NCBI GenBank assembly: GCA_937858235.1
Contig: CALLZZ010000172.1
Location: 1 to 49,405 of the forward strand
Direction: 5' to 3'
Length of the DNA stretch: 49,405 nucleotides
From: an uncultured Clostridia bacterium
GTDB taxonomy: Bacteria > Bacillota > Clostridia > Oscillospirales > Oscillospiraceae
The number at the start of each line of letters is the position of its first letter. Position 1 is the stretch's first letter. Positions 34,698-43,910 of this stretch are shown piece by piece. A program made the translations under genes and the position numbers. The notes below the pieces were generated by a model. That model saw only the letters and a program-made list of their open reading frames with translations. It was not told the DNA's origin and made no database searches.

Positions 34698-35138
34698 TTA
34701 TAGGTCTCCTTGGTTTTCCAGTGTAGCTCTTATCACGAATTCATCACTACGTTTTTCAGTCTGTGTGATAGATTTTTCGACGAATCGGCGGGGCTTGATA
34801 CCTTTAACTGATTTAACCACTACTTCGTTTCCTTTATAGACGAATTTAAGGGCTTTTTTAGTTTTGGGTACGATTTTCTTTCCCTTGGGGCCATAAATAC
34901 CTGTTCCGTCATTGACATAGGATGTGTACTTGGCACTGCTGTAAACCTTACCACCGGGGGCAGGAACCGTCGCAATGAACCATCCACCCTGCATTTTTCC
35001 TTCATCTACGGGGCTGTTTCGTTGTAGGTTTCCCTTTAACTCAATACGGCTGAGTTGGATGGCACGTTTAACAATCTTACCCATAACGCCTTGAGGTTCG
35101 CCCTTCTTGAGTTCTATTTCAACATCCATGGACACCAT
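34698..35138 (-). CDS. HK97 gp10-like neck/tail protein
   Basis: The 146-residue protein resembles the gp10 family: an N-terminal helix (KIVKRAIQLSRIELKGNLQRNSPVDEGKMQGGW) followed by SAKYTSYVNDGTGIYGPKGK and RRFVEKSI. In HK97-like viruses such proteins sit at the neck between connector and tail. Ribosome binding site GGAG is nine bases upstream, and the gene is two bases from the next one. Confidence 0.8.
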   Translation of the reverse strand: MVSMDVEIELKKGEPQGVMGKIVKRAIQLSRIELKGNLQRNSPVDEGKMQGGWFIATVPAPGGKVYSSAKYTSYVNDGTGIYGPKGKKIVPKTKKALKFVYKGNEVVVKSVKGIKPRRFVEKSITQTEKRSDEFVIRATLENQGDL

Positions 35139-35142
35139 GGCG

Positions 35143-35568
35143 TTAGTCTCCTGTTATAGCAAAAAAATCCACAGAATCAGATTTATTACTTTTATCCAGC
35201 ACAAAACCAGCGTCCCGAAGATCTCTCTTAAGGTCGTTGGTAAAAATAGCACTGCTAGAAATCCCTACTTTCCAGTCGTTCACCTTAATCAAAGGCGTGT
35301 TTTTCCGTGTCTGGCTCAATGCAACCATATTAGCAACCATTCGAAGGCAGACAACAGCCACACCACCAGGGACGTCATCATCAAAATTTTGATGGCAAAA
35401 ACCGTCTATGAGTGATTTACAGTACCCTATCCACTTTGCCAATAGGGCGTTAAGTGCTTCATCGGGTTCTTCTTTATCAAGCCCATCGGTGTCTTCTGCT
35501 TCCAGGCCGAGTTGATCGGGCCGTATTTGGGTTAACTCTTTAACTTCTTCAACTGTGCAATAAGTCAT
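35143..35568 (-). CDS. Head-tail connector protein (gp6-like)
   Basis: The product of about 141 residues begins MTYCTVEEVKELTQIRPDQLG, as in siphovirus DNA-packaging/connector adaptors, with helical segments and WIGYCKSLIDGFCHQNF. ATG 35568 overlaps the methyltransferase stop as ATGA and has GGAG upstream; an in-frame TTG at 35583 lies inside that site. It would stack under the portal as an adaptor ring. Confidence 0.78.
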   Translation of the reverse strand: MTYCTVEEVKELTQIRPDQLGLEAEDTDGLDKEEPDEALNALLAKWIGYCKSLIDGFCHQNFDDDVPGGVAVVCLRMVANMVALSQTRKNTPLIKVNDWKVGISSSAIFTNDLKRDLRDAGFVLDKSNKSDSVDFFAITGD

Positions 35569-36128
35569 AAGGTTTTTCTCCAAGTGTAGATACCAATAGT
35601 TTTACCAGGTACTTCTTCCATTTCAGCGGAGTATAAGAGTTCCAGGTAAGGATAATTAGTCTTCATGTAATCTGATGTAATCTCTGGTTGTAAATGCTCA
35701 TCATGGGGGTTTTCGTGTGTACTGCTCTGTTTTAATTGGAAGGGGATGCTGACTAATAGGTGATTCATTTTGTTTTTACGGATCCATCCCCCGAGTAGTG
35801 CCTGGGCATCCCCCAAGGTGAGGTGTTCCAGGACATCTCCCAGGATGATCAGATCATAGAAGTCAAAATTAAAGTCCAGAATATTACTAATAAAGATGTT
35901 ATTGTAATATTTGTCTAATTTAAGCTCTTTAATACCCTGTTCATAGACATCCACACCATCAATGTTTGTGTATCCCTGTTTTCTTAGTAATCTGGCGTAT
36001 ATAGCACATCCAAAACCAACATCCAGGATCTCCGCATCCATGGGTATGTGTTCTTTAATCCACTCCACGGCTTCATCTTTACCCGTCCAGGTGCTGAAGC
36101 CACGTCCGTAATCATTAAACTCTATCAT
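35565..36128 (-). CDS. SAM-dependent methyltransferase in the head operon
   Basis: The 187-residue class I methyltransferase has the SAM-binding motif AEILDVGFGCAIYARLL (about residues 32-48), an acidic residue at the end of the next strand in IDGVDVYE, and DLIILGDVLEHL. It resembles small-molecule or glycan methyltransferases rather than DNA enzymes, because no DPPY motif is present. It directly follows a glycosyltransferase and overlaps a connector gene, so it may modify a virion glycan or host glycan. Target unknown. Confidence 0.8.
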   Translation of the reverse strand: MIEFNDYGRGFSTWTGKDEAVEWIKEHIPMDAEILDVGFGCAIYARLLRKQGYTNIDGVDVYEQGIKELKLDKYYNNIFISNILDFNFDFYDLIILGDVLEHLTLGDAQALLGGWIRKNKMNHLLVSIPFQLKQSSTHENPHDEHLQPEITSDYMKTNYPYLELLYSAEMEEVPGKTIGIYTWRKTL

Positions 36129-36134
36129 ACTTTT

Positions 36135-36749
36135 TTAGTCCTCTGGCCATGGCCTGGGCTGCGGTTCGATTTCTTTCCAGCTGTTCTCGTAGTGGTGGTG
36201 GGCGTATCGTCGTCTTAACATCCTATTTTCTAATCGGAGAATATCCTCATCCTTAAGTAACTGTGATACGAAGCCGGGACCCGTCCTGAAACAAACATGA
36301 TGATGCTTATTCTCCTCTACAAAACCCGGGAGAGCATCAACCAAACCTTTAATAAGCCGGTGCCCAGGAGTAGAACCCATAAAAGCGTTGTTAAGATAAG
36401 GAATATCATATTTTGGGTGGTTTTCCTTCCAGACCTTTCGGTCTTGGACTATAAAGAAATCCGCATCATCAATGAGTGGCTCGATGTTTTTTAGGCATGA
36501 AAAGTCCATGTCTGCATAAACACCACCAAATTCTTTGAGAATCTCTAAACGGACCACATCAGACTTCTCAGCGTAAGTCTTTGCATCGTCATAGAGAGCT
36601 TGATTCTCCAGGTCCATTATGTCATCTTCAGTCCAGAGGATAAAATCCCAGTCCTTGTGATGTCGCTTCCATGATCGGCGGTAGTTTTTGAGTTTAAGTG
36701 GTAATCTGCTGCCTAGCCAAATACCATGCATGATTTTTGGTATCTTCAT
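36135..36749 (-). CDS. GT32-like glycosyltransferase with DxD motif
   Basis: The 204-residue enzyme begins IPKIMHGIWLGS and has FGGVYADMDFSCL, with the DxD metal and sugar-nucleotide site typical of Och1/GT32-type transferases. SDVVRLEILKEFGG upstream of the DxD is also a family feature. It lies between capsid and connector genes, followed by a methyltransferase. It could glycosylate a capsid or tail protein, or a host surface glycan. Its start overlaps the stop of the preceding small gene. Confidence 0.85.
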   Translation of the reverse strand: MKIPKIMHGIWLGSRLPLKLKNYRRSWKRHHKDWDFILWTEDDIMDLENQALYDDAKTYAEKSDVVRLEILKEFGGVYADMDFSCLKNIEPLIDDADFFIVQDRKVWKENHPKYDIPYLNNAFMGSTPGHRLIKGLVDALPGFVEENKHHHVCFRTGPGFVSQLLKDEDILRLENRMLRRRYAHHHYENSWKEIEPQPRPWPED

Positions 36750-36904
36750 TTCTTATCAGTGGTTTGGGGTTCGTCTTTGATTTCTACGACTCGTTTTTTG
36801 CTTTTAGATTTCTCCTGTTTGTCTAATTCCTTCTTTATAAGTTCATACTGACCCCTGGGGGTTTTCTCTTCAGGTTTTAAGTTTTTCCAATCCTTAAGTG
36901 CCAT
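36746..36904 (-). CDS. Small highly charged protein, 52 residues
   Basis: The short ORF is rich in lysine and glutamate (KKELDKQEKSKSKKRVVE) and has no known motif. GGAG is upstream, and the stop overlaps the glycosyltransferase start as ATGA, so it is translated with that gene. It follows the capsid gene; it might be a minor head protein or decoration. Confidence 0.7.
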   Translation of the reverse strand: MALKDWKNLKPEEKTPRGQYELIKKELDKQEKSKSKKRVVEIKDEPQTTDKK

Positions 36905-36935
36905 GATTAATCAACTCCAAAAAAAGGAAGGGAAT

Positions 36936-37946
36936 TTAGGATCCAGGGGAACCAGGGGAACCTTCAGGTTCTTCCAGTTCGGGGAACGCTGAAACATTCA
37001 TGTACTCGTTGATCAGGTTCACATCTCCACGTGTAGTGTAAACCCATTCAGTCATCTCCTTAGCAGCGTGCCTATCAGGTTCAAGGTTCATCTCCCTGAG
37101 AATACCCATAGCAAGGTTAGATGGGGTATACAGCATTGCACCAGGACTGCCAGTCAATTCCTGTAAGGTAGTATCATCCATGGTTGGCACGTGAACAACA
37201 GGGATACCCCTATATCTCAGTGGCCTGTAACCCTCTTCTATTTCATCACCAAGGCCGGTTGGTTTGCCTGCAAATAAGTCACGATATAGGTCTTCATACT
37301 CAAATGGAACACCTAATCTGAACTTAGTCCTATTTTTAATAAAATGCTTAGGTATTGCATCTACCATGGCCTTAAATAGGGCTTTAACATCGTCTCCGTC
37401 TTCTATTTCCATGTCATAGATTTTATAAGCGGAGCGGTGTAACCAACCTGTGGTTGTGGCGAGTAGATCATCGTCATCACGCTCTATCTCATCACTATTG
37501 GCTCCAATACCCCATACTTCTAAGTCGTCGCTGATTCCCTCTGCGATGAGGTCGAGTAGGGTGTTTACGAAGGCTTTTCCTTCTGTGTTGTCTTCGAGTT
37601 CATCGTCCTCGATTTCAGCCTGAGCTTTCAGCTTAGTTGCTACCAGCCGATTTTGCCAGGTTCTCCATTTAACCTTTTCATCAGCGTCTAATTCTCTGGT
37701 GAATCCTTCAGCATCATATCCGGAATGGAGTACTCGGCCGTCAAGGGTTACCCTGTCCAGGTTTTTGGTGTGTGACTTCATGGTCATGACACTGGCTTCG
37801 CTGAGTATTGCCTGGTCCCTAGTGGCTACTCTTATGAATCTTCCCGCTTGTTCTGGGTTTAATATGGCTTTGTTAAAGGTTTGCACGGCGAGTGCGGATG
37901 CTTTATTACTTACTATATCAGATAGTGCTTTGTGTGCTACTGACAT
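36936..37946 (-). CDS. Major capsid protein, HK97 fold
   Basis: The product of about 336 residues follows the prohead protease and has features of phage capsid proteins: ALAVQTFNKAILNPEQAGRF near the N-terminus, an acidic EIEDDELEDN loop, RGIPVVHVPTM, and YTPSNLAMGILREM near the end. The C-terminal EPEGSPGSPGS is a short low-complexity tail. ATG 37946 is preferred over 37955 because AAGGAGGAA sits at proper distance. It assembles the icosahedral head. Confidence 0.88.
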   Translation of the reverse strand: MSVAHKALSDIVSNKASALAVQTFNKAILNPEQAGRFIRVATRDQAILSEASVMTMKSHTKNLDRVTLDGRVLHSGYDAEGFTRELDADEKVKWRTWQNRLVATKLKAQAEIEDDELEDNTEGKAFVNTLLDLIAEGISDDLEVWGIGANSDEIERDDDDLLATTTGWLHRSAYKIYDMEIEDGDDVKALFKAMVDAIPKHFIKNRTKFRLGVPFEYEDLYRDLFAGKPTGLGDEIEEGYRPLRYRGIPVVHVPTMDDTTLQELTGSPGAMLYTPSNLAMGILREMNLEPDRHAAKEMTEWVYTTRGDVNLINEYMNVSAFPELEEPEGSPGSPGS

Positions 37947-37961
37947 GAATATCATTCCTCC

Positions 37962-38969
37962 TTATTTTTTCTCCTCTTTTATAGGTCTGCCTTTCAGGTC
38001 ACGACCTGCGTATTCCTCAATGGATTTGTAGGCAGTCTCTTTTTTGCCGTCGTCATGGTTTTTGATGGCTTTAGATTTGCCTTCTTTGTCTTCTTTTTCT
38101 TTGGATTTCTTTGCAGACTTCTCGGTAGTGATTTCGTCTCCACATTTACTGCAGAACTTATCATCCTCACCGAGTTCATGGTCGCATTCATTGCACTTTA
38201 TGGCTTCAGGGGGCTCTTTGGTTGCCTCCTTAAACTTCTCGACTAAATCGTCTCCGAAGTCTTCCAGGTCGGATTTAGTCACATATTCATCATTCTTTTT
38301 GTCTTCTTCGCTTTTAGTCACATTATCGCCTCCATTTGGCTCTTTGGGACTTATCAAACTATCGATAATGTCCCGGGCCTTTTCAAGTATAGTTTTGTTT
38401 TGTTTTGAGATTGCACGGCCATACTTCACCGCGGACTTACCCACACTACATGAATTATCGATGCAAGGGTGGGTGGTTAAACTCAACGTATAAACTACCC
38501 CATCAGGTACGTCTTTGATTAAAACACGACCTTTCGCAGCTGCCAACTCTATAGCTCGCTGTTTTGGTATCACTGTGGGACTGTACGCTATTTCGCCTTT
38601 CTCAGCTTTCACCATCAACTCAGGGTCGGTTATCTTAGATTTCATAACCCATGTACCACGTGGGTACTCTCGTTCTTCACCGTGAATGTTGGTCATCTTC
38701 AACGCTCCAGGGGTTAGGAAGTCTTCAACTGGTTCACCGACCTTTCGACCATCCCGGAGAAATGTATGCTCTTCGTCTATGATCCCGCCATGTTCGTGGT
38801 AGGTTTCCCTGAATTTACGGACTTCATCTTCGGTGAAGATTTTTTCACCATTATTATAGTCACAGTCCGGTTCGCCAGGTATCATTGCGGTGCCTGTGAA
38901 AAGTACGTGGTCTTTGTGTTTTTCCACGATGAAAGCTGGGGCTAAGGGTTCTGTTTTTGTTTTTTTAAT
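37962..38969 (-). CDS. Prohead protease (XkdF-like serine protease) fused to scaffold-like tail; apparent ATT start
   Basis: The frame extends 14 codons above the first GTG (38927) to an ATT at 38967-38969, four bases after a perfect GGAGGTGA. No other start or ribosome binding site lies between, so ATT is the best start. Protease features are HTFLRDG with a candidate catalytic histidine and KGEIAYSPTV with a candidate serine, followed by YTLSLTTHP. The second half is charged and helical (scaffold-like) and contains a zinc ribbon (CNECDHELGE, then CSKCGDEI). It should digest scaffold during head maturation. Confidence 0.8.
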   Translation of the reverse strand: MKKTKTEPLAPAFIVEKHKDHVLFTGTAMIPGEPDCDYNNGEKIFTEDEVRKFRETYHEHGGIIDEEHTFLRDGRKVGEPVEDFLTPGALKMTNIHGEEREYPRGTWVMKSKITDPELMVKAEKGEIAYSPTVIPKQRAIELAAAKGRVLIKDVPDGVVYTLSLTTHPCIDNSCSVGKSAVKYGRAISKQNKTILEKARDIIDSLISPKEPNGGDNVTKSEEDKKNDEYVTKSDLEDFGDDLVEKFKEATKEPPEAIKCNECDHELGEDDKFCSKCGDEITTEKSAKKSKEKEDKEGKSKAIKNHDDGKKETAYKSIEEYAGRDLKGRPIKEEKK

Positions 38970-39032
38970 GTTTTCACCTCCAAAATAGGTTAATTTGAAT
39001 TTAAAAATAGTAGGAAATATAGAAACTTTTAT

Positions 39033-39989
39033 TTAGTATTCAAGGTTTCGGAATTGGTCATAGTTAAGCTTTGAAACATCTACACGGCCATGAGAATCAA
39101 GCGGTAGCTTGTCTATTGTCATTCCAGGAATAGGGATAATATCTGATTCTTTAAAAGTAACCATGCCTGGCGGTGCCATAAAGCCAAGAGGCATTAAATA
39201 AGGTACATTGGTACATCTGCAATTAATCCATTCTTTTATGCTGCCTGTGCGGTCTCCGGGGTGCATCAGTCCATTAGTGAATTTTGATCCCACCTTGGTT
39301 ATCTGGCCATGGATCTCTTTATGAGAATCTCGGACTCTTGCATCTTGACCAGTCCACCACTGATGATAATTTATATCATAATCAATGAGTGTTTCAAAAT
39401 TACCCATATTCTGGGCGCTGTTTATTTCGGTTCGGGCTATGCGGTTCGCTTCAAAGCCTTTAAGCTTGGTAAATTCTTTATTAAGGTTTCGACCAACATC
39501 TTTAATACCAAGTCCTTCCTGGTAACCCTGGGCTAATATGCCTGTGATGTTTTGCCGGACCCGTTCCAAGGTATACTGTGAGGCGACAAAAGTCTGCATT
39601 TTGAGGTTGGTGTAGATCCGGGGTGAAAAATCAAATAAACGGTACTGTTCACTACGGTTTAACTGTAAATTAATTAAATCCAACGTAGATATACGACCAT
39701 TCCTGAGTGCCTTAGTGTTTTCATAAAGAATCGTGTCATTATATTTTGTTTCAATCTTATACCAGGGCTCTAATATCTCCCGTGCCTGGAAGCTTAGGAT
39801 GTCAGGATCACCATACAAAGCCAGGAACTTCTTAAGAGTAGCCTTTTCTGCAGCTGTAAATTGGGCTTTTATTTTACCGGCTAGTGCTTTTTCGGCTGCT
39901 AATCGTAGCTCGTATTCGGTCTGCAATCCGGTTAAAAGCGTTCTTCCCTGCTGCACCTTCAAGGCTATCTGGCTCTTTGTCAACATCAT
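39033..39989 (-). CDS. Minor head protein (SPP1 gp7 / Mu gpF-like)
   Basis: The 318-residue protein has the head morphogenesis signature: RIARTEINSAQNMGN, WWTGQDARVRDSH, then HPGDRTGSIKEWINCRC with paired cysteines. Proteins of this group sit on the portal and help DNA ejection or head assembly. AGGAG lies seven bases before ATG 39989. The first 116 bases overlap the portal gene in another frame. Confidence 0.88.
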   Translation of the reverse strand: MMLTKSQIALKVQQGRTLLTGLQTEYELRLAAEKALAGKIKAQFTAAEKATLKKFLALYGDPDILSFQAREILEPWYKIETKYNDTILYENTKALRNGRISTLDLINLQLNRSEQYRLFDFSPRIYTNLKMQTFVASQYTLERVRQNITGILAQGYQEGLGIKDVGRNLNKEFTKLKGFEANRIARTEINSAQNMGNFETLIDYDINYHQWWTGQDARVRDSHKEIHGQITKVGSKFTNGLMHPGDRTGSIKEWINCRCTNVPYLMPLGFMAPPGMVTFKESDIIPIPGMTIDKLPLDSHGRVDVSKLNYDQFRNLEY

Positions 39990-41481
39990 TAAGCTCTCCT
40001 ATAAGTTCATCCTCTAGGCCATCCAGCACTGAGTCAGTACCTGGTGGATCTGTACTGTTACCCCCACTCCAAACATTATCGAGAGGAACACCATGCAAGT
40101 AAAACTCATCCAAATAAGGATTATCACTCTCTTTTAATCCGAAACGCTCACCAAAATGATTACGAAGTTCATTTGGAGTCATAGACGCCCGATCGAATAA
40201 ATCCTTGGCGATGGTCATATCTGCAGCTGCATCTCTGACATCGATTTCATTCATCTCAAACTTGAAGGGTGTTCCTGGGAAGACTTCTTCAATCAACTGT
40301 TGGATGTCAGTTTCGTCATCGGTCTGTATGGGTTCAACTATGCTGTTTTTATATATCTCGGTGCTGTCTCGGCTGTTGCTGCCCCCTAGTCTGCCTGTTT
40401 CATTGATCCCTAGACGGTAAGGCGGTACCCTGTGGGCTGCTATTACTTCATCCCGGTTATCTTTTCGATAAAGACGGAAAGAAGCTTCTTTTGTTTCAAC
40501 AGAGAGCGGCTGTAATTTGATTTCCACATTTCCTTCTTCACCTTCACTGGGGACTAATATAGTAACTGCAGAGTGTGGGTTTTTCATTACCTCTTTAATC
40601 TGCTTAGAAATCTTGTATCGGAGGGTTTCAGTCTCATCATAACCCTCATCACCAGGTTCTTTATCATAATCCTCAAAATCACCACTAACAGTTACAGCAA
40701 AGGCAGGCATACCATAATTCTTAAAAAATGCCGTGTTAAAAATAGACCGACTAGTGTCACCATGTATTGCAGGGATTGCAGGTACGATCTTCGCTAATCC
40801 ATAGTATTTGCTTTTAGGGGTGTAGTCCATCTGCCATAATAGTTCATTGGCCCTCTCATCCTTCCTTAGGCTGTTGTAAGGGCATATTTCACCGGTCTCG
40901 CAGTGGACATCAACAAGTTTGCTGCCCACCTTATTTTTACCATAAATAACAAACCAAACCTCTTTTAACCCTATCTTCTGTTTAACCCGGAAACCGTCCC
41001 GATGACGACGTAGATGTTGACTTGGTAAATGGTCTAATCTTTGTGCTGGGCTTTTGCTTCGTCCCTGTCTGATTATCTCTAGGGCACCGTAGCCCACGCC
41101 CCGGCGGTCATAGGTCCTCTGATAAAAGAGTTTATTAAGGTTAGGTGATAATCCTTCAACGAATGTTTTTACCCTTTTCTTTGCGCCTTCACTTCCAGTC
41201 TGATCTGCCTTGTTGTTGATTGTCCAACCGTTCCCGGCACTATCACGGGCCACTACATCCACGCACTGAGCATGGTATGTGTTCACTTCAAGAAGTTCTA
41301 GTAGGTGGTGAGGATCATAGAGTGGTTCGTAGAATTCTTTATAGTCCCATCCTTCACCCTCGATCTGTTTACTACCCTCTTCGCTTTTAATAGCGTATCG
41401 GTTGAGAGCGGATGCTTTGATTAAGTCCCAGTCTCCGTCGCTTTTTGTAACGATAAATGCGTCTGGACTCTTTTTACTCAT
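39874..41481 (-). CDS. Portal protein
   Basis: The 535-residue protein follows terminase and has PBSX/HK97-type portal features: SAGNGWTI, GYGALEIIR, YGMPAFAVTV, and HRVPPYRLGINETGRLGGSNSRDSTEIY, followed by the helical stem region. It forms the ring through which DNA is packed and ejected. The start overlaps the terminase stop by four bases. The C-terminus overlaps the minor head gene by 116 bases, longer than normal. Confidence 0.9.
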   Translation of the reverse strand: MSKKSPDAFIVTKSDGDWDLIKASALNRYAIKSEEGSKQIEGEGWDYKEFYEPLYDPHHLLELLEVNTYHAQCVDVVARDSAGNGWTINNKADQTGSEGAKKRVKTFVEGLSPNLNKLFYQRTYDRRGVGYGALEIIRQGRSKSPAQRLDHLPSQHLRRHRDGFRVKQKIGLKEVWFVIYGKNKVGSKLVDVHCETGEICPYNSLRKDERANELLWQMDYTPKSKYYGLAKIVPAIPAIHGDTSRSIFNTAFFKNYGMPAFAVTVSGDFEDYDKEPGDEGYDETETLRYKISKQIKEVMKNPHSAVTILVPSEGEEGNVEIKLQPLSVETKEASFRLYRKDNRDEVIAAHRVPPYRLGINETGRLGGSNSRDSTEIYKNSIVEPIQTDDETDIQQLIEEVFPGTPFKFEMNEIDVRDAAADMTIAKDLFDRASMTPNELRNHFGERFGLKESDNPYLDEFYLHGVPLDNVWSGGNSTDPPGTDSVLDGLEDELIGELNDVDKEPDSLEGAAGKNAFNRIADRIRATISSRKSTSR

Positions 41482-43073
41482 ACTTTAACCTTCCTTCTTG
41501 GTCGTTCCCAGTGTCTTGCAGATCCTGTAAGTGTATCAGTGATGTTATCTTCTCCACCTTCTTCTCCTGTAAATTCAATTAATTCATAAATAATCTTCTT
41601 TATTTCCTTCATTGTAAGGCTGTCAGTGTCAAATTCTAACCGCCCTGTTTCTGCCATGACTTCAAGGTCAAAGGATCGGTCTAATTTACTATCGGTTACT
41701 TTGTCGGGTTTGATTCGGGGGTAGCCTTTTTGTTTTTTGCTTCGACGGAATTTCTTTATTAACAGTTTCGCCATTGACCCTGGTTCCTGTTCCACGATCC
41801 TTTTACAGCTTTTGCCGTCTTTGATTGTCACGGTGTCAAACCGGTTAAGTACCTGACTTGATGAGTATTTGCCATGGACTAAACCCCGTACAACCATTTT
41901 ATTGATGCCTTCCTCGTTAGTGTAATATCCTGTCTTCGTAGCTGCAAGATTATCACCATCTTCACCACTGGCAGCGAAATCCCAATACCTGAGTTCATTA
42001 AGAGGGTCTGGTAACTTTTGAGAATTAGTAAGAACACTGCCAAGGATTTCTCCTCTTTCATCCAGGAACCATTCCCGCTTAAATATCTTTCCTTCACGTT
42101 CACGTGGATTGCCCTGGTAGATTGCCTCAAATCTGAAACTGCCCATGGCTTTTTGGATCTTCGCAAGGTCATCTTCATCTTTAATCGGCCTACATAATGC
42201 CTCACCTGGGGCCCGGCCAAGGATGTCGTTTTCCTCTGCCAGTGCGGGTAGGTTGAGGACCACCCATGTTCCATGTTCGATGCTGCCTCCACCCCTGAGT
42301 ATCTTCAGGGCTTCACTGGCGTCAATATGTGGTTCTCCCTCGTCATCATCGGTAAAACCATTTAATATTTGCCCTGCTAGGTCTCGGGGGCCTAGTCTTT
42401 GGGCGATGTATATTATCCATGGTTTACGGCCTGTATCCAGGTCAGGGTCAAGTCTGGTGGAACCTTCTGTGTAGAACCAGTCGTTTAGTTCCTGTTGATG
42501 GGCTTTACTATTTACCTTCTTGAATCCCTTGGAGGGATCATCTATTATCAGGCCATTTGCGCCTTCTCCAAGGATACCTGTACCGATGCCTGCGGTGAAT
42601 AGTCCGCCGTCATATCCTTTAATATCCCATCGGTAACTTGCATTTGATGATTTGTCGAGTTCTACCTGGTTAGGCTTAATAATATGATGTTTGGTGCCGT
42701 TTTCATCAGTATACTCTATTTCTCGAACAAATAAGTGTTTACCCCATCTTTCAAGTAATTGCTTAGTTATACGTCCCCATTTCGCCGAAAAGGTCGCATC
42801 ACGAGTCGTTAATATAACACGTAGATCCGGGAAAGATCCCAAAAACCAGGCAAGAAAATACTTACTAATCAACCAACTTTTACCATGCCTTGGAGGCATG
42901 AAAACCATTAAGCGGTTCAGGCGACCCTGAACCAAATACATCAATAATTCAATAACAATAACTAGATGTTTGAAAGCCCTCCACCGGCCACTACTCGCCT
43001 CCAAAGCAAATGTACCAGGGCCTAGGGGAAATCTTTCATCAATCGGTGATTCCTTGGGCTTTGCCGACGTCAT
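41478..43073 (-). CDS. Terminase large subunit
   Basis: The 531-residue packaging motor has a Walker A PPRHGKSW (residues 60-67), a Walker B GLIIDDPS (175-181) and a C-terminal RNase H-like nuclease with YWDFAASGEDGD. It cuts and translocates viral DNA into the prohead. Its start region overlaps the small subunit by 35 bases. No ribosome binding site precedes ATG 43073, so translation is probably coupled to the small subunit. Confidence 0.93.
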   Translation of the reverse strand: MTSAKPKESPIDERFPLGPGTFALEASSGRWRAFKHLVIVIELLMYLVQGRLNRLMVFMPPRHGKSWLISKYFLAWFLGSFPDLRVILTTRDATFSAKWGRITKQLLERWGKHLFVREIEYTDENGTKHHIIKPNQVELDKSSNASYRWDIKGYDGGLFTAGIGTGILGEGANGLIIDDPSKGFKKVNSKAHQQELNDWFYTEGSTRLDPDLDTGRKPWIIYIAQRLGPRDLAGQILNGFTDDDEGEPHIDASEALKILRGGGSIEHGTWVVLNLPALAEENDILGRAPGEALCRPIKDEDDLAKIQKAMGSFRFEAIYQGNPREREGKIFKREWFLDERGEILGSVLTNSQKLPDPLNELRYWDFAASGEDGDNLAATKTGYYTNEEGINKMVVRGLVHGKYSSSQVLNRFDTVTIKDGKSCKRIVEQEPGSMAKLLIKKFRRSKKQKGYPRIKPDKVTDSKLDRSFDLEVMAETGRLEFDTDSLTMKEIKKIIYELIEFTGEEGGEDNITDTLTGSARHWERPRRKVKV

Positions 43074-43605
43074 TTAAAACACGTTTTTCATGTTCAATAT
43101 GCTCATCACTACAAATCAAAGACATAGTCACACTATACCGGCCTTCAATTTTGCCTTGTATCTGTTGAATATTAGCAGCTTCACCCTGGCTAGTTTTAAT
43201 GATTTCCTGGGCATTCCTAGCAGCACTACTGGTATTCAATATCTCAATACCAGAAACCCATTCATCAGCATCCAATTTCTTTTCTAATAAGTCTAACTTC
43301 TTGCCTATAATTTTAATAAGCTTACGTCCCAAAGATTCACATTGCAAATCATCTTCAACAATGTTTTCAGCTTCAATCTCGGACTTCTTTTCTTCAACTT
43401 TTTGTTCGACTTTCTTGAGATAGCGTTCGCGTTGTTCTTCCCATGGTCCGTCTGGATCGCTGGTTGAGTGGCTGCTTATTGTTGATTTGCTGGGGCCGTG
43501 TAGTTCTGATAGGTCTTCGTAGCTGGGGTAGGTTTTGTTTCCGTCTTCTTTTTTGATTCCTTGGATGTATTGTCTTTTGATTGTTTCCCAGTTGTATTTT
43601 GCCAT
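43039..43605 (-). CDS. Terminase small subunit
   Basis: The 188-residue protein is directly upstream of the large terminase and has an N-terminal helix-turn-helix (YPSYEDLSELHGPSKSTISSH) followed by a long coiled coil with many charged residues. It would recognise the packaging site. GGAG precedes the ATG. Confidence 0.8.
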   Translation of the reverse strand: MAKYNWETIKRQYIQGIKKEDGNKTYPSYEDLSELHGPSKSTISSHSTSDPDGPWEEQRERYLKKVEQKVEEKKSEIEAENIVEDDLQCESLGRKLIKIIGKKLDLLEKKLDADEWVSGIEILNTSSAARNAQEIIKTSQGEAANIQQIQGKIEGRYSVTMSLICSDEHIEHEKRVLNDVGKAQGITD

Positions 43606-43637
43606 GGTCGAACTCCTGTTCGTTTTTTTGTTCGGTT

Positions 43638-43886
43638 TTATAATGGTGTGAAGTATTTAATTAATTCAAAAATTATTAGGGGTATTAGTACAAAGCAGGC
43701 TCCTATTCCTCTGTCGGTCCATTCTTTGATTATTTCTTTTTTTGCTTCTTGTTTTGCGTCTTTGGTGGTGAGTTGGTCTAGTTTAGTGTTGATGTCTCGG
43801 AGCTCTTGTACTAGGAGGGGGTGTGCACTGCATATCCCATTCTTTTGTGGTATTTGTAACGCTTGCATTTGTTCATTTTGGTCCAT
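43638..43886 (-). CDS. Small protein with coiled coil and one C-terminal membrane helix
   Basis: The 82-residue protein has a helical, charged first half (ELRDINTKLDQLTTKDAKQ) and one hydrophobic segment (IGACFVLIPLIIFELIKYF) at the C-terminus. This fold is common in phage holin-partner or haemolysin XhlA-like proteins. GAGGGG is upstream of the ATG. It is paired with the next two-helix protein, so a lysis role is plausible. Confidence 0.65.
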   Translation of the reverse strand: MDQNEQMQALQIPQKNGICSAHPLLVQELRDINTKLDQLTTKDAKQEAKKEIIKEWTDRGIGACFVLIPLIIFELIKYFTPL

Positions 43887-43910
43887 CCGTCCCGCCCCTC
43901 TCTAAATGTT

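Noticed and set aside
38044..38493. Plus-strand 149-codon ORF
   Set aside because: Antisense to the prohead protease; Ser/Leu-rich shadow of Lys/Glu-rich coding sequence.
41478..43073. Intein or intron in terminase
   Set aside because: Walker and nuclease motifs are at normal spacing and length is normal; no splice-type blocks.
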